Assembly (NCBI RefSeq): GCF_040054535.1
Contig: NC_090797.1
Coordinates: forward strand, 7,061,001-7,125,000
From: Antennarius striatus
Taxonomy: Eukaryota; Chordata; Actinopteri; Lophiiformes; Antennariidae
DNA: 64,000 nucleotides
Reading direction: 5' to 3'
A program made the translations under genes and the position numbers. Numbering within the stretch: position 1 is the first letter of the stretch; every line of letters starts with the position of its first letter. This document shows, piece after piece, positions 1 to 13,750 of this stretch. The notes under the pieces are model-generated. The model was not told the DNA's origin, ran no database searches, and worked only from the letters and a program-made list of their open reading frames with translations.

Positions 1-3000
1 TGATTAACCAGACCAAAGTCTACACTTTACCATACAGGGAATTAAAGAACTGGTCAAGACTGATGATGAATTCAGTGAAAACGCAAGAGTTTCAATAGAT
101 AAAAAGAATTAACATAAATAACCCTGAGTTTAACCCACCATTGATTTGGTGAAAAGAGGAATAGACTGTTAAAGCTAACAAAATGAGACTGGTAGGGTCA
201 AAAACAGACAAAAGGTAAACAGTGAAACGGTCTGTTTAGTGAAAAGGAACTAACCACATTTGAAGCTGTGGGGTTTGTATCCTTCATGTCGTCACTGATG
301 GGGATTGGATATGAGGGACTAGACAGTCGGGGTACACATAAGTGGGAGGGCTACAGCCATAATGTCAATCGTAATCAAATTTGAATATGAGCAGTTAGGG
401 TGTGTGTCATGAACTTCAAAAGATGATTAGCAAAATATAATTTCTTTGCACTTGAAGCTTAAATATAAAACCTAGCTAATAAATATTGAGTTTTAATAAT
501 GAACCTATAATTAAAAAAAGACAGCTGCTGCGTGAGGTGAGGAGAGGAGAGATAGTGGACAAGCATGGAGAACAGAGATCAACAGCAGGAGAGAAAATGA
601 GCAGTGCTCAACAGCCAGAGGCAACGCCTTCACTCCTGAAGAGCTCCCACTTGCTGCCATGGCAACACTACGTATTCTGAAAATGTGAGCGCGCACGCTG
701 CGCTCCGTGTGCCACTGTGGACGCAAACACTGCATTAGCCAACAGCTGGTCACGCTGCTGCAGACTTCAGGGGGATATAGAAAGGACGTGTCGCTTTTTT
801 GCTGGTGAGTAGCCAGCCCTGCTATTCCAGACTCAGCTGGCACACTCTACTCCAGAGACGCACGTTTTTATGTGTGTGTTTTTCCAGCGAATGCTATGCT
901 CTTCTGGTCTAGAAGGGACCTGTTCAATGGCAGGTGGTAACCCCTTTAAAGCTAATCATCTACTTTTGAATAAATCTGCAGCAGGCATTGGGACGCAGCA
1001 CATGGACAGACAAAGAGCGAGTGACGGAGCTCAGGCAAGGGGCTTACTCCTGGTCCCGATGGTAGTAGTGCTCCGTGGAGAGGTGGAGGAGGGGGTAGGA
1101 GGACGCAGTGGGACTGTGTAAGACTCCATGTCTATACTAGGGCCACCTGTCACTCAGGCCAGTGACCATGGCAACAGGCTGTGCGCAGTGCAGAGGGGAG
1201 AAGGGGGGCAGATACCATGGCAACGCAAGCTGTCACAGCAACAGCTCTGATGGGGAGGGCTCTTGATTTTAAAGAAACAGGAGCCCCTTCTTGAGTTGTT
1301 GATGACGTATCTTATTCTTTAGTCATACAACAAACTCTTGTTTCATTTATTTGACCAGAAAAAGCCAAAGCAATGCCCTTGACAAGACTAAGAAACAGAG
1401 CAGGGGCAATAAGCTGCTTGTTGCTATGGCTGCACGCACCATTTCTGCTTTACTGACACAGTGCAGTATAGACATGTACAAAAATCACGATAAAGCATTA
1501 AAGATGGGGGAAATTCATGCTTTATCCCATTAGTTTTATAATCACAGACAACACACATACAACTACATTTGAGACATACTGCCAGTTTCACTTGGTAAAT
1601 TAGTTACTCGCGGAACTTCGAGAATGTATGAAAAATGCAAAAGTTGAGAACAATTATAATCAATGACAAGACAAGACTGTCCATTAAAGCAGAGGTGCAG
1701 CAATTTCCTTTCCCATTTATTAAATGTGGGAGATAAGATCTCTGTGAAAGGAAGGAAATGAATTGATGACAGAGCTGCTTATGCCACTACTGAGTGAATC
1801 TTCAGGCACAATAATAGGAACGAAGAACAGGGGAAATCATTTTATATCAAATACCATGTTAAATGCCCTGAACAACACCAAAGAGGAGAGAAATCATGTG
1901 GGAGAGGATGTGACAGGTGAAGGTGTTGTGTATTTGCCAATATTACTCACTCTGAGCCCGCAGCCATGTCCAGGTACGAGGTGTCTGCTGTGTCCACCCC
2001 AACTGGGATGACTATGCTCATGACGTTCTTTGCTGATCAGTTCTTGACCTACTGAGTCCAGAGAATGGGAGTCCAAAACACTGAGGCATGCCAGCCATAG
2101 CAGTCATTGCAGACATCTAAGTGCATCCACAAGGCCTAAACATGTAGGAGATGGAGAGAGAAAACAAAAAATAGGTTAGTATTTTGTAGAGTCATAATTT
2201 CCAAAATACACTGATTAGTTCTACAAGATGTCATTTATTTTTTATCAAGAACAAAGACTTTATAAACTGATACTAAAATTACAAATCATCACAAAAGAGG
2301 GGTATTTCGAGGACATATATATTTATGTTTTTATCTTTCAGACCAAGAACAACATAAGGGTGGTATTTCTCCCTTGATTAATCCAAGCTGAGGTACTGAC
2401 TGATGGAAAGCCAGAACATATATATGATTTTGTAACCAGCCTGAGTTGTTGCTCTGAAGTGTACTAACGCCACCTCTCAGACACCAGGAATGCAGGAAGC
2501 TGCACTGTGAGGAAACTCCCGCAAAGGGGAGCAAGAGAACAGAGGAGTCAGCCGCCATGAAAGGAGGGAGGAAAACGCATCAACACAGAGGCCATTTTTC
2601 CCCCCTTTAGCACAGAGAATTGCTCTATTCAAAACACTAATATGCACCAACACAAAACCAAGTAAAAGAAATGCATACAACAACCATCCACAGATTTTAT
2701 TGATGGGACAGCTTACGCTTTATTTATAGTACTGTCAGATCAGGACAACCAGGTAAAAAAGGCTGTTCTAGGAACAACTTATCAATATACGACTACATTT
2801 GATGGTGAATATAGAAATCTTTTGAAATTATTACTATATATTGGTGGATGTGAATGCAGACAGGAGCATATGTATCAGTGTGTCTGCCCCTGATAGAGAG
2901 CTCTATGATAAGCAGGATTAGTGGGGAGGGACAGATGCAGAGACAAAATAGGATGGAGGTCACACCTCCGCCTGCTCATTCAAATTTGGGACAAACAAAG

Positions 3001-6000
3001 ACTAAAATCAGCGCTCAGTGTAAATGTTAGAAAGTCCACAAAAAACAGATAGGTCACTTGTTGAGAAGGGGCATAACTCAAAGTTTATCAACAAATAACA
3101 TACCACCGCCAGAACCTATCTTTGTATGCCTGTAGGGTATAGACCTTATCTGGCCTGAGGCATGTCCTCTGAAGCACTACCACCAGTGTCTAGGAACACA
3201 CATACTTTCACTATCCAAACTATCTGAGAAAAGCTGTTCCGTTAATCCTGACAAAACAGCTTCTGTGAAGGAAACTCAACAATTCACAAGAAGAAACAGG
3301 TAACAGAAGGTTTTATTTTAAACAAAATAGATACAACAGTAGTAATTTCAATTTATTTTCTCAGATGCTGTTTTAAGTCAGCGCGATTGGTGAGAGGCTT
3401 AAAGACAGGGCCGTTGTCAGCTCTAGACAGGAGGAAGAGTCAGCATACCTGTATATCAACCAAGATAATGGATGGGATCACCCGCCACTGAGGGTTAAAC
3501 ATGACAATAATAGTAGCAGGGTCATTTCATGATGGAAGCTAGTGTAACCAGAACACACTCTTTCAGAAAGAACAAAATAAAGGGTAATGACAGAACACCC
3601 TCTCCCTTTGGATGAGCCAGTTTACTCCCTTGTCCCACTAAGGATGCCTCCTCTTCAGCCGGGGAATCCTGTCCTCACCGCTGAGGAATGCTCACACAAG
3701 CTTACATTCACACATATATATCACCCACTGAGTTTCTCAGGACTGTGTGCAAACATATGTGTAAAAGCACTGTTGCTGCACGCAGTTAAAAGTGGCATGA
3801 GAGGGGTGGAAAAAAGAAAAAAGTACAGTACAGCAACATTCCTGACTAAATCTGAGCTACGCAGTGACCAGCCTGCTCCTCCCACTTCCTCTAAAAACGT
3901 CCATCACACTACAGCAACACGGCCAAAGAAAGGCAAAGAAGAAAGAAAAAACATCCCCCCTTCCTGTGCCCAGTCACCCCACCCAGCCGGATTTCTCCCC
4001 CTCCTGTTCATTTCCTAAATAAACCTTATACAGTAACAGAGCAGGGGTGATGTTAAGTGTTGCAGTCACAGTTTCCAAGTACAAAGAGGCCAAGACGGAA
4101 AGATAAAGCCACCTTTGGTCTTATCCAGTGATGTTTTGAGAGGAGCAAGGGGAAGGGAAAATGGGGAAAAGGTGAGTAAAGGTGAGTAAATGAGAGCCAT
4201 ATAGAAAAATACAGATTGGAGGTGGTTTAAGTTAGCGGTATGGCTCGGTCCTTCGTCACCTTCCGTGTGCTCCCGGAACACATGCACTATTGAGAGGTTT
4301 GGAAATTATCCACAGCCCCTCCATTTCAGAGAGCATTGGGATGGGGGAGGTGTATGTGGGGTCTGTCTGACAGTGACGCAACACAGCCTAGACCTGGGTG
4401 GACTCTGGGTGGCAGAGTGGAGCACATAGCATATCCCAGTCTCTCCTTTCTTACCCCCTCCCTCTCTCACATGGGGACACAGTCACGTCATTGTGTAGGG
4501 AATAACTATCCTTCTAAGACAGACCCACACTGAAGCCAGTGAGGGAAAACCTACGACTCAACACTCAAACCATACTGCTAAAGACAACAGCTTTCCTCTC
4601 CCCTCGGTTTATATCTAGTGATCAATGCGTGTTTTCATTCTTATTTTCACAGCCAAGGCTCTGCAAATTATGTTTTGCAAGTAGGAAAAGGAAGAAACAA
4701 ACAGAACAAGATTCCAATGGAAACACATTTATCCTCCTACCAAGCTGATGCGACTTCGCACCATACACAAAGCTGGCTGCAATGACTCAGCTTACAAGAA
4801 TATATACAGGAAGCATGACCCAGATGGAATGAAGGCCTGGCCCTCTTTTTCATGGTACCAAGAAGAAGAAAGTTCCTTCATTAGTGAGACATGGACATAT
4901 TGCATTTGCTTATAAATCAGTGTGTCCACAGCTTCTAATGCTCAACTAAACCACTGATAAATTTTACAGCTTACATCTGTACAGAGGGAACTATTTAAGC
5001 ACAAGCAAACGCGTTTGCCACAATAGAAAATGTGTGAAAAATGCAAATAGAAAATGTGTTTATGCCTTAACTAAAAGACAACAAAGATGAAGAGCCAGCA
5101 TTACATGTCAATTTCACAGTGAGTGCTCTTAAGAGTTTTTTCCTGTGAAAATCTGAGGTGAAAATGAAGCACCCGGAGACTACTCAAGGGGGGAAATTAC
5201 GATTTCTTGCTCAAAGACAAGACGGCAAGTTTGAAAACAAGATGACAAGACAGCAAGTTTTAAAAGTAAACAGCACAACAACCCAAGGTCTGTAATAGGT
5301 TAATACGTCTTTGGAAAAAAGGGTACATCACCAGATGCCTGTATCACACTTTCCTTTTATCTTGCCATATTTAACTGAGATCACAATAATGAAAGAGTCT
5401 TACATCAGCTGACACTGTAAGATTTGAAATAGACTTTTGGATGGATTTCATTAAAATGGTCTTTAAATTGGCCTGGTTAAAGTCCTCGGCTGCGATGGAA
5501 AATCCAGCAGGGGGATGTTTCACATGACAGCGATGGCGATGAATTCCCCCCAAAAAAGCCACCTGAATTTTATATTCCAGATGTAGTGAACAGTGGCTCG
5601 CATAAACTGAAGAATTCACACATTCATCAATTACAAGAGTGATTCATTTATGCGGGTGTTTTAAAAGTGATTGTGAAAAAAAGAAAACTGGAATGTGTTA
5701 ACATGTTAAGACATATATACAACATTGCAAGAGCAACAAAAACATCCTTGGCATTCAGTTTAAACAGCCAAGGGATGAGTGAATTTAAGTCATTAGAAAA
5801 AAGTTTGGCAGCAAAGCTGGGGCAACCCTCCTGTAGTCTGAGTAATGTCTGTTCAAGAGAACCCCTGGGGCAGAAACTCTCCCTTTCACTGCTGCTGAAA
5901 GAGTATCACAGCCTGGTCCTGCGTAGTTGAGCGTTGCTTCGTTTACGCATATGTAAATTAAACAGATATGCATTACAATAAACGAACCAATTCAGACCAA

Positions 6001-8200
6001 GTTGTATTTTTTGTTCTTGAGCTTGAGAAGCCTGTAATGATCTTATTTCTTGGTTCTGAAGGCCTATACTGACTATCAAAGGGTGACGAGCAGGCACACA
6101 TGCTGCTGTCAATTCTGCCTTTGGATCATGTAATGTACATCAAAATAAAAATGGGAGCTATGCATATGCACATTTACGTCTGGAGAAATATGGACAAGCT
6201 ACTAACCAACTGCGGGGTGCAGGGGGCATAAAGAAACCCAGGCCCCATTAAAGTAGTGTTTGAGCATCAATTTCACGCCTGGACTGCAGTAACATTACAT
6301 CACCAACACTGATGGCACATACCGTCTTTATTTGGCCCATCCTGCCGTGTGACTACTCATGAATGTTATTGTAAAACAGGAAGGTTAGGGAAGTGTGGTC
6401 TGGCTTCATTTTCAGATGCCCCAGTCCCAAAGCCACCTGTCAGGGTAGCAGCTTGCTAAGTTAAAGAGGGATCTGTTATGGCCCAGCTCGCCCAAAAAGA
6501 AAAAACAACAACAACAACTGGTCACCTGGGCCTTGGCTTCTCCTTCTCCCAGCTGAAACAACATGTGACAGTCATGGGTCCCAATGCTAGCCAGCGTCGT
6601 CTGTCTCTTGAGATCTGGGTACCGTACGTGCAAGATCACTTGAGACAAGGCCACAGTCACACAGCTTATCTTCAAATGGAGAGGTGTGCATCTACAGAGA
6701 CAACCATTTCACCAACACAAGGTGTTACTGTTTCCAGGATGAGTTTATTGTCTGGAGACAGGGTACAGACAATAACAAGAGGAGCTTTTCTAAGTGCAGG
6801 AAGTGTCAAAGGGAAAGCTGATGTAGCTATAGCCTTCGAAAGCCCTGTCAATATCTCAACACCAATAGACATCCTGTGCTACTGTCGACTGCTCCCTCTC
6901 TGCTGAGCACATTGAGAATTTGATATACTTTAAATCCAGCTTATGGCTATTCAACTGTAAATGTGTATCAGAATTTGGTATAGGGTTTAGGGTAAGAGGA
7001 CAGGTGTGTCATCTGAGACGGCTATGACTCCCTATCACCTGCTAGAATGCTCCTTCTCTTTTGCAGAGGAGGAGTGGCAGTGCAACTCCTATCACCATCT
7101 CTGTAAACACAGCAAGCAAACACACTTTGATGCACAAAGCAACCAGGCACACGTACAGCAAGTCAGGTATTTAACACTATCTGCTCCAATGCTGTGTTGA
7201 CAGATGACAAAGGCCTTGCCTCTTTCCAAGGTAGAACAAGAAGATTAGTAGAATATTCTGTATTATATTTTGTGTATTATTTAGCGACGATTGATTCCAT
7301 ACTGTAGGGCCCCATTTGAGCCTCCCTATTTCTTTGTGGTATGTTTGAAGGGTTCTTATTACTCCTAACAACTGATCCTTAAGAGAAATAGTTATCTTTA
7401 CAGAACACATCTGTTAGTCCAATATTTTCTGTCTGCATAGAGGTAAAGAACAACACCATATCATCCAAAAACAGTTAATACAACTGTTCATAATGGATTT
7501 TACATGTAAATTAAGACATGAAAGTGATTACAAAAAACATGAAAGGGGGTACCTGGTAACGGACACTAACTGACATTTAAACTTTCGTATAGTTGTGTAG
7601 AGGGGAGACCAGCTATGCCACACGACCAGGACTCTGAAAGTCCATCTTTTGTTTGATTCCCCTTATGTTTTTCTTATATCAATATGTTCATATCTGATGG
7701 CACCATGGTTACAATGCTTTTCAATGTTAGTACTATAATTGGTAAAAATGAACCCTGCATGGGGCACTTTAATGCCCTGGAACTTTACTAAACAGCAAGC
7801 TTTAATAATATCTTGTAGGAAGAACTAAGCCAATCTTAAAGATTTATGACATAATTCAGCCTCTGCTTTATTTATTGTAATATACTATGCAGTAAATTAT
7901 ATTAACCCAGAAAATATACCAGCTCAAAACACAAAAAAAATCTTTGAATTGCACCTGCATGAAACTTCAAGTAGTAAAAAAAAATCCTTTAAATTATTTT
8001 AAATACAAGATCATAATAAGTCATTAACCTCCGTTGCAAAACGAATCATAAGCAACAGCATAAAGCGTGACGCATGTTACAGCGATACTAAATATACTAC
8101 ACGTTTTGGAAATGACGTTAGGCAGCACAGCACAGTGACGAACCAAAAATAGTATTATCGAGGTAAAGTCTAGAGTATTTGATATTCTTTTGCTGCACCT
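1..8200. other. non-coding stretch, no gene supported
   Basis: I find no exon with recognisable protein similarity on either strand. Open frames of up to about 143 codons occur (3587-4018 plus, 6478-6906 plus). Their translations are compositionally ordinary, match no family I know and are not flanked by convincing splice or promoter signals. The stretch is AT-rich with short A and T runs. If the donor-like site near 10248 belongs to a minus-strand gene, this whole stretch would be its first intron. That is inference. Confidence 0.5.
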
Positions 8201-10247
8201 CAGCTAATTTTTTAATCATGTGTTGTGTAGTTGCTTCCCAGTGAGAATGTCGGCGCTGCAGTCAGTCATGCCGGTAGGGGTGTGGAGGATACAACATTGC
8301 TATTAGGTTACCACAACACCCTTGTGCTGTCGCCATTTTTATAACGCCTTACTGAGGACGGAGAAACAGTCGTGTGGCCAGGGGAGCTTCGTCAATGGAA
8401 GATAATCCCCAAGAATGCATTCAATCGCCTCTTTCATACACTCTACCTTAAGCATCTCTCTGTCGGTACAGTCTCTGTGTTGTGTCTTTGAGGGAGTTTT
8501 GTGAATTCATCGACAGCGAAAACAGTAAGCTAATCGGTTAGCAATTACAGCCAGCAATGGCCTCTAGAAATGTTGAAGGCTAATTGTAAAACCATTCGGA
8601 AAAGGGACACGACCGAAAAACGACATGCCTTAAATTATACTTCTTAAAGATTGGATGCGCCGTTTAATACAGTGATTCTTATAATATGGGATTTTTGACC
8701 GGAAAATACATCCAAAATAACGATAGATTACAATGTAAAAGCTAACGCTATCCTAGTGGGCTAGGGCTAGTCATATAATGCCTGCTGGATTCAAGTTGGA
8801 AAAGTAAACTATTACCAACACTAACGAAACCGATTAATACTTGTCAGACACAGTGACTATATCAGCTAGAGACGTACAGTCATTAATTTATACCCCCGAC
8901 CATTTGCGGCAGTACAGCATGGCAAGGACTGCCGACATGGAGTTACAAATTCTGACTGGGGCGAGATGCCAAAATGGAACATCCCCTCCCCCACGCTTGC
9001 AGCATCTGAACCCAATACACACTGAATTTAGATTGAATGATCGAAAATGTATTTTATGTACTATAACAATAAACAACAGTCGTCGTTTCCTAGTTGGACG
9101 TGGGATCGACGCTTGATCGAATCCAGACCCTAATGTGATTCTTGAAAAAGTCAAAGCGAATACTAAATACTGCAGCTTGGTATTTATATTATTTTAACAG
9201 CTGCTCTTGCTTTGAGTTGACTAATGTTAAAAACTGGTCGTCTTCCAATATCTGTATACAAGATAGTTAAAAAATTATTATTTCGTTTTGAAAAGCGACA
9301 CTGCAAAAAACGGAAAATGTGTACTGTGTCTTGTGATAACAGTGGGAGCCCCGATGACGAATTTTAGTTGGTAACTCAGGTTAATTGGGAATAAGCCGTT
9401 TCCGTGCCGAGTGACGGGGACTACTACGCCATATGCAAGTAAAATAATATATCCAAAAGCGAATAGAGCTTTCGCTGCAGTTACAAGCAAGTTAACGAAA
9501 AGTAAATTAACTGGTTTGGAATAAAACGAGCAGTGTTATGACGGGGGGGGGGTGTCAAAATTTGCATTGAAGCGGATGAAGCCGTGCGCAATACGGCCCG
9601 CAGTGTCACTGTGTCAAAGCAAACCTTGGGTTCCCCTCCAGGTTTAGTCATGTTTACTCAAAGTTCAAATGCAGTGTCTTTAAAGACAAGTTCACTGTTC
9701 TAAACACGTTGGCGGCCGACATTAATCTGATAATTGCTGCGTTTTTGTCTTACGTTATCTTTGACAGTAATGTGTATTTAGCACTGGTGGTCCCTCTACT
9801 ATTGAGAAAATTATATAGATCAATACGACCTCTAATTTAACAACCCGAGAACTGTGACGCCTTATTAAATTCCGCACGACCGAGGAAAATTCAGAGCCCT
9901 GTTCAGATTCGGTCAAGCTAATTTGAGCTAGTAGCATGCGCTAGCTATCAAGTGGTCTCTTGGCGTTTCGCTTGCCAACGTGACACTTGGAAAAATGGAA
10001 ACTTACGTCATTTAGTTGACCTATTCAAACATATAACATAGTCAATACATACAAAAATAGAATTAGAAACTTTACATAGAAACCCCGAACTAACGGTGAA
10101 TATCAGCTAGCTAACTGTCCTAAGCTGATACAACTACGTTAGCGAGCATCAGCATGATGTCCCTAGCCAGCTAACTAAAGCCACCAATATCCTTCCAGGC
10201 TAGATTTAAGCTCACCTTATCATTATCACTTAATGCAGTTTACTTAC

Positions 10248-10600
10248 CGTTTTATGTCCACTCTGGATGATCTGAATAGTGAATAAGGGGACCTTTCTAA
10301 GACCCCCGTCGCTTTCCACAACGCTTCCACAACCAAAACAATACTTCTATCCACACACTGCGGATCCCTAGCAAAGCTTTAAAATGTTTGTCTTTAAACT
10401 TCTCCTCTAAAGAGTTCTCTCTTGTGAAAAATCCATTGCCTCTTTACTACGCGGTGACACAGATTTTACTAAAATTAATTCTAAACCAATAAAACTGTCC
10501 CCTGGTCAACGGCGACTTTTAGAATTTAGAGCCCCTCAAACCAGTCTCTTTTCCCTTTGCAAAAATGGCGGCCCTGCCAGGACTGCCGAGACTCCGCCTC
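10248..10600 (-). other. candidate non-coding first exon (minus strand)
   Basis: Read on the minus strand, the sequence from the GC-rich segment near 10600 runs to ACG followed by GTAAGT, a near-consensus splice donor, with the last exon base at 10248. A second usable donor (AAG before GTGAGC) has its last exon base at 10216. I see no sustained open frame, so this would be 5' UTR, with the coding exons left of the window. In vertebrates HIPK2 and other chromosome 7 genes lie near KDM7A, but nothing in this sequence identifies the gene. Confidence 0.3.
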
Positions 10601-11729
10601 CCCACGAGCCCCCCTCCCGATCCCTAAACTGGAGCCCCGCCTCCATATGCTGCGGGGCTACCTTCACAGTTTGACAGGGGCGCCCGTGACCGTGATCTAT
10701 GCGCGTTCACAATTGTGACGCTTCAGGTTTCTTCTATCGGAAATGGTCTGGATTTAATTTGTGTTACAGTCTAAATTGTTCTTGTTATCTGCACATTTAG
10801 GTCAGGATGAAGACTTGGAGCATACCACATTAATTAAGTCACGTGATAATCAAATCGTAACTTTGATAGCTAATTTGGAACCATTTTAAATATAGCCTGT
10901 TTCACAAATGTTGCAGCGTCCTGTGCAACCCAAATACTACATAACGTTCCATGGTACGATGCATTGCCGTTTTCATGATGTAATATGTGGAATCAGCCGT
11001 GAAAATATTTTTTTTTCCAGGAACTAAAAATAACCACAAAAAAAAGTTATTCTGTCCACTGGCTGTTCTACCTTCTTTCGGGGTGAAAGGAGTACCAGTT
11101 TCCCAGTGGTGTGACTCAACACCAGCACGTATTGACAATACAAGTATTTGCCACTGAATATTTTAATAGAGGTAAAATATTGGTAAATATTGGTCCAGTG
11201 GTAAACGAAGGTGTTTTTTAAGATCCATGATCAGATAGTCGATAACGGGAAACCCAGACAAGATTAACTGAGTACAGAATGTGCATTAATACAGGTCTTA
11301 CAATACTCTAAATGTTTACAAAACCTTAATTGTGGCTTTAAATGTATTGCAATTTTACCAGTTTATATCTGCAATGGAATACTTTAATCGGTTGTCTATC
11401 GCTGTAGGAGGCAACAAAGCTGTTATGTAACCCCTTACACAAGAGCGGCTGGGTTGTTGTTTTTTTTTTAATGTTAAAACTGATGTCAGGAAGATAAACA
11501 TTGACCGGTGAGATTAAATATCTCAAAGAAACAATCAAGAGGAAAATATTCAAATGGCGACAGCACAAGTTTTCATAAGTTACAGAAACCTTACCACACA
11601 CTCTGTATGTGTGTGCATATGTATTCTGCCCCAAAATATGTTGAAATCCCACTGACATCATGCGCTCAATAAAGGATGTTCTAAACATTTCCATTTATTG
11701 ACCCTCCCCCACCCTAAACCGCATCGCCG

Positions 11730-11741
11730 TGCGCATGCGCA
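11730..11741. promoter_or_regulatory. NRF1-type binding site
   Basis: The 12-base palindrome TGCGCATGCGCA is a full match to the NRF1 consensus, which is typical of CpG-island promoters. It sits about 370 bases left of the GC box at 12107, inside the CpG-richer block. Confidence 0.5.
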
Positions 11742-12099
11742 CTCGCACAGGAACGCTGAAACTGCTGGTCTAACAGAGTCCATCCGCCTGTTAGAAATAA
11801 ACTTGGGGCAGGACGGAGGCAAAAAAAAATCGGGCCGCCACCTGCTTCTAAACGGGGATGTTCGTAAAACTGCGACGGAGGATACGACGATTAAAACAAC
11901 TGCTGTCAGTTTTTCGGAGAGGACAACAATCATGTGTGACTTCTATGTCCATCGCGCTTTCGGTGTAATGATTCGACTTCCGTTTTATTTGTAGGCGCCC
12001 CGCTGATAGGGAATTAGCGAATCGATGAAGAAATCCATGTAAAGGGGTTATTTTTTTTTAAAAAGAAATGGTTGGTCTGCGATGACATCATGCTGCTAC

Positions 12100-12173
12100 T
12101 ATTTGTGGGCGGGCTCTGAGCTGCGAGGGGAGAGGGGTGCAGCCGGAGAGCGACACGGAGCAGGCGCCATTAG
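12100..12173 (+). other. candidate plus-strand promoter and first exon
   Basis: A TGACATCA CRE-like site (about 12083-12090) and a GGGCGGG GC box (12107-12113) are followed by a GC-rich purine-rich leader. It ends at GCGCCATTAG before GTAACA, a plausible donor with last exon base 12173. The exon would be non-coding. No recognisable plus-strand coding exon follows before the kdm7a 3' end, so the product may be a non-coding RNA or the signal may be fortuitous. Confidence 0.25.
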
Positions 12174-12781
12174 GTAACACTGTTAGGTGTGTATTAATAA
12201 CCTCCAAGAGCGTTCCCGATGGAAAACAAACGAGGAGAGTCGGCATAACAGCGTTGTCCGGTCATACCCTTTAAAACCGTCTTCGAATTGGTCATTTAAG
12301 AAGCTCCCTTACGGACAATCCGCCGGGTTTACGTGTGTTGACTGGGAACAAGATGGCGTCACGGGGTCTCGTCTTTTAGCGCACGGGTCGAGCACTCCTG
12401 GGCGGCGGCGCCGTGCGCGTTCACGACGCGTTGTTATTGTTTCCTGTTTTCATATCCTGAGAGGATGACGGTTTTCGACGCACCGCCGCAGCAACGAACT
12501 AAACGGTTATTCATCCACGCGTGGCTAGATTTTTGCGTAGTAGTGTTAAATCTACTGCTATAGATACGATCCAGGGTTATCTTGTGATCGTGCGATGAAA
12601 ACCTCAAATCGAAGATGTATACCACTTTTATGTGACTTGTTGATGTCTGTGTGTGTTACACAAGCACGTAATTTTCCTCTGCAATTTTCACACGTGTAGA
12701 ATCTTGAAGCTACTTACACAACCGTCTGAGTGAACACCATGACCATCGATGTGCCCTCGTCTGAGTTATCTAGCGTTTGGT

Positions 12782-12793
12782 GCCATCTAGTGG
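12782..12793 (-). promoter_or_regulatory. CTCF-like core motif
   Basis: GCCATCTAGTGG fits the reverse-strand CTCF core consensus (GCC-M-Y-CT-R-S-TGG) at every position. It lies just right of the CpG-richer block. Motif match only. Confidence 0.3.
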
Positions 12794-13179
12794 GCGAATA
12801 GTGAAAGACATCCTTAACGTTTCCTGTTTCTTTTGTTAATCTGAATGTTGTGGAATTTAGCTTGGATGTCACGATTATCATATATACATAAACCAGAGTA
12901 AAAAAAATATTACTTGTTAGAAATAGTTCTGTCATGGTATATTATAGAATGATAGTGTACAGCGATATTAAAATAAGGAACATTTTGTGAATTATGAATA
13001 AATTTCTTCAACCAAAAACAAAACTCGTTTACTTGCTGTAAGAGTACTGTAGTTGTAATAATTATGATATGGTGATTTTTTTCAAAAAGGTTTCGTCCCA
13101 TGGAAATTTTGAACTTTTGCAAACTCACTGAATACCACATATACTGTCTGTGTTGTCCCGTGTTGTACTACGTGTGTTG

Positions 13180-13295
13180 TACTGCCTGTTGTACTCCCCC
13201 GCCTCACGCCCTATGCCAGCTAGGATAGGCTCCAGCTCCCCGTGACCCGCTATGGCGGATACAGCGGCGGTACATGAAGATGGATGTATGTATGT
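13180..13295 (+). repeat. teleost dispersed repeat fragment
   Basis: The string with CCCGCCTCACGCCC, then CAGCTAGGATAGGCTCCAGC, a GTGACCCGCTATGGCGGAT segment and a terminal ATGGATGTATG is the 3' part of a very common fish repeat. That repeat typically ends in ATGGATGGATGG tandem copies. Related fragments lie at 17520-17595 and 52510-52750. The element class cannot be settled from these fragments. Confidence 0.6.
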
Positions 13296-13687
13296 CGTGC
13301 ACATATGGTACATTTGACAATAAAGCGGACTTTGACTAAGTCACTTATTGTTTAGTCCACTTAAATAATGATAAAGAAGATTCTTTGTGTGCGTTGATAA
13401 TCTGCATTCCTGAAGAAAAAATAAGGAACACTTCAATCACACTTGATCTTTGTGAAAGTATTATTTATGAGTGCTGTCTGGTAAATCAGTGAACTCATCA
13501 ATTTTCTATCGTACGGACTACACTCATCGATGGGTGACACGTTCAATTTAAAGAGACGGCACTTATCTGAATAGACCATAGGCGGCGCTGTGGTTAAAAT
13601 TCTGCAATTCATTCAACCAATTACCACAGAGGATATAGACAGACTTTAATTCTCCGTCCAATCACAGCAATAGTTGTTTGGAGGTGG

Positions 13688-13693
13688 TTTATT
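13688..13693 (-). terminator. polyadenylation signal AATAAA of the small ORF
   Basis: Plus-strand TTTATT reads AATAAA on the minus strand, 58 bases beyond the stop codon of the 76-residue ORF. The spacing is suitable for a short 3' UTR, but the hexamer is common in AT-rich DNA. Confidence 0.3.
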
Positions 13694-13750
13694 GACGAGA
13701 GGCTTTGGTAGCTTTTGAACGAACACTCGTATTTGGTACAAATCTCGACA

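Larger units (their letters stand above)
8200..12600. promoter_or_regulatory. CpG-richer promoter cluster
   Basis: Compared with its flanks this block has many more CpG dinucleotides and carries several core-promoter motifs. ATGGCGAC preceded by A-rich sequence, and a TATAAAAA-like string, lie on the minus strand near 8330-8345. A YY1-like AAAATGGCGGC lies on the plus strand at about 10562-10572. There is a perfect NRF1 palindrome at 11730-11741, a GC box at 12107-12113 and a second YY1-like AAGATGGCGTC near 12351-12361. No long open frame starts here, so any first exons would be non-coding or nearly so. A gene running left (minus strand) and another or a non-coding RNA running right are both possible. 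Confidence 0.45.

Noticed and set aside
3587..4018. 143-codon plus-strand open frame
   Set aside because: No recognisable domain, no splice or promoter context, low-complexity Lys/Pro-rich translation. Length is within chance for 64 kb in six frames.
6478..6906. 142-codon plus-strand open frame
   Set aside because: Begins with a poly-Thr stretch from an ACA run and matches no family. An overlapping minus-strand frame is equally open.
9541..9551. G-run suggesting a G-quadruplex
   Set aside because: A single uninterrupted G tract without the four separated G-runs required.
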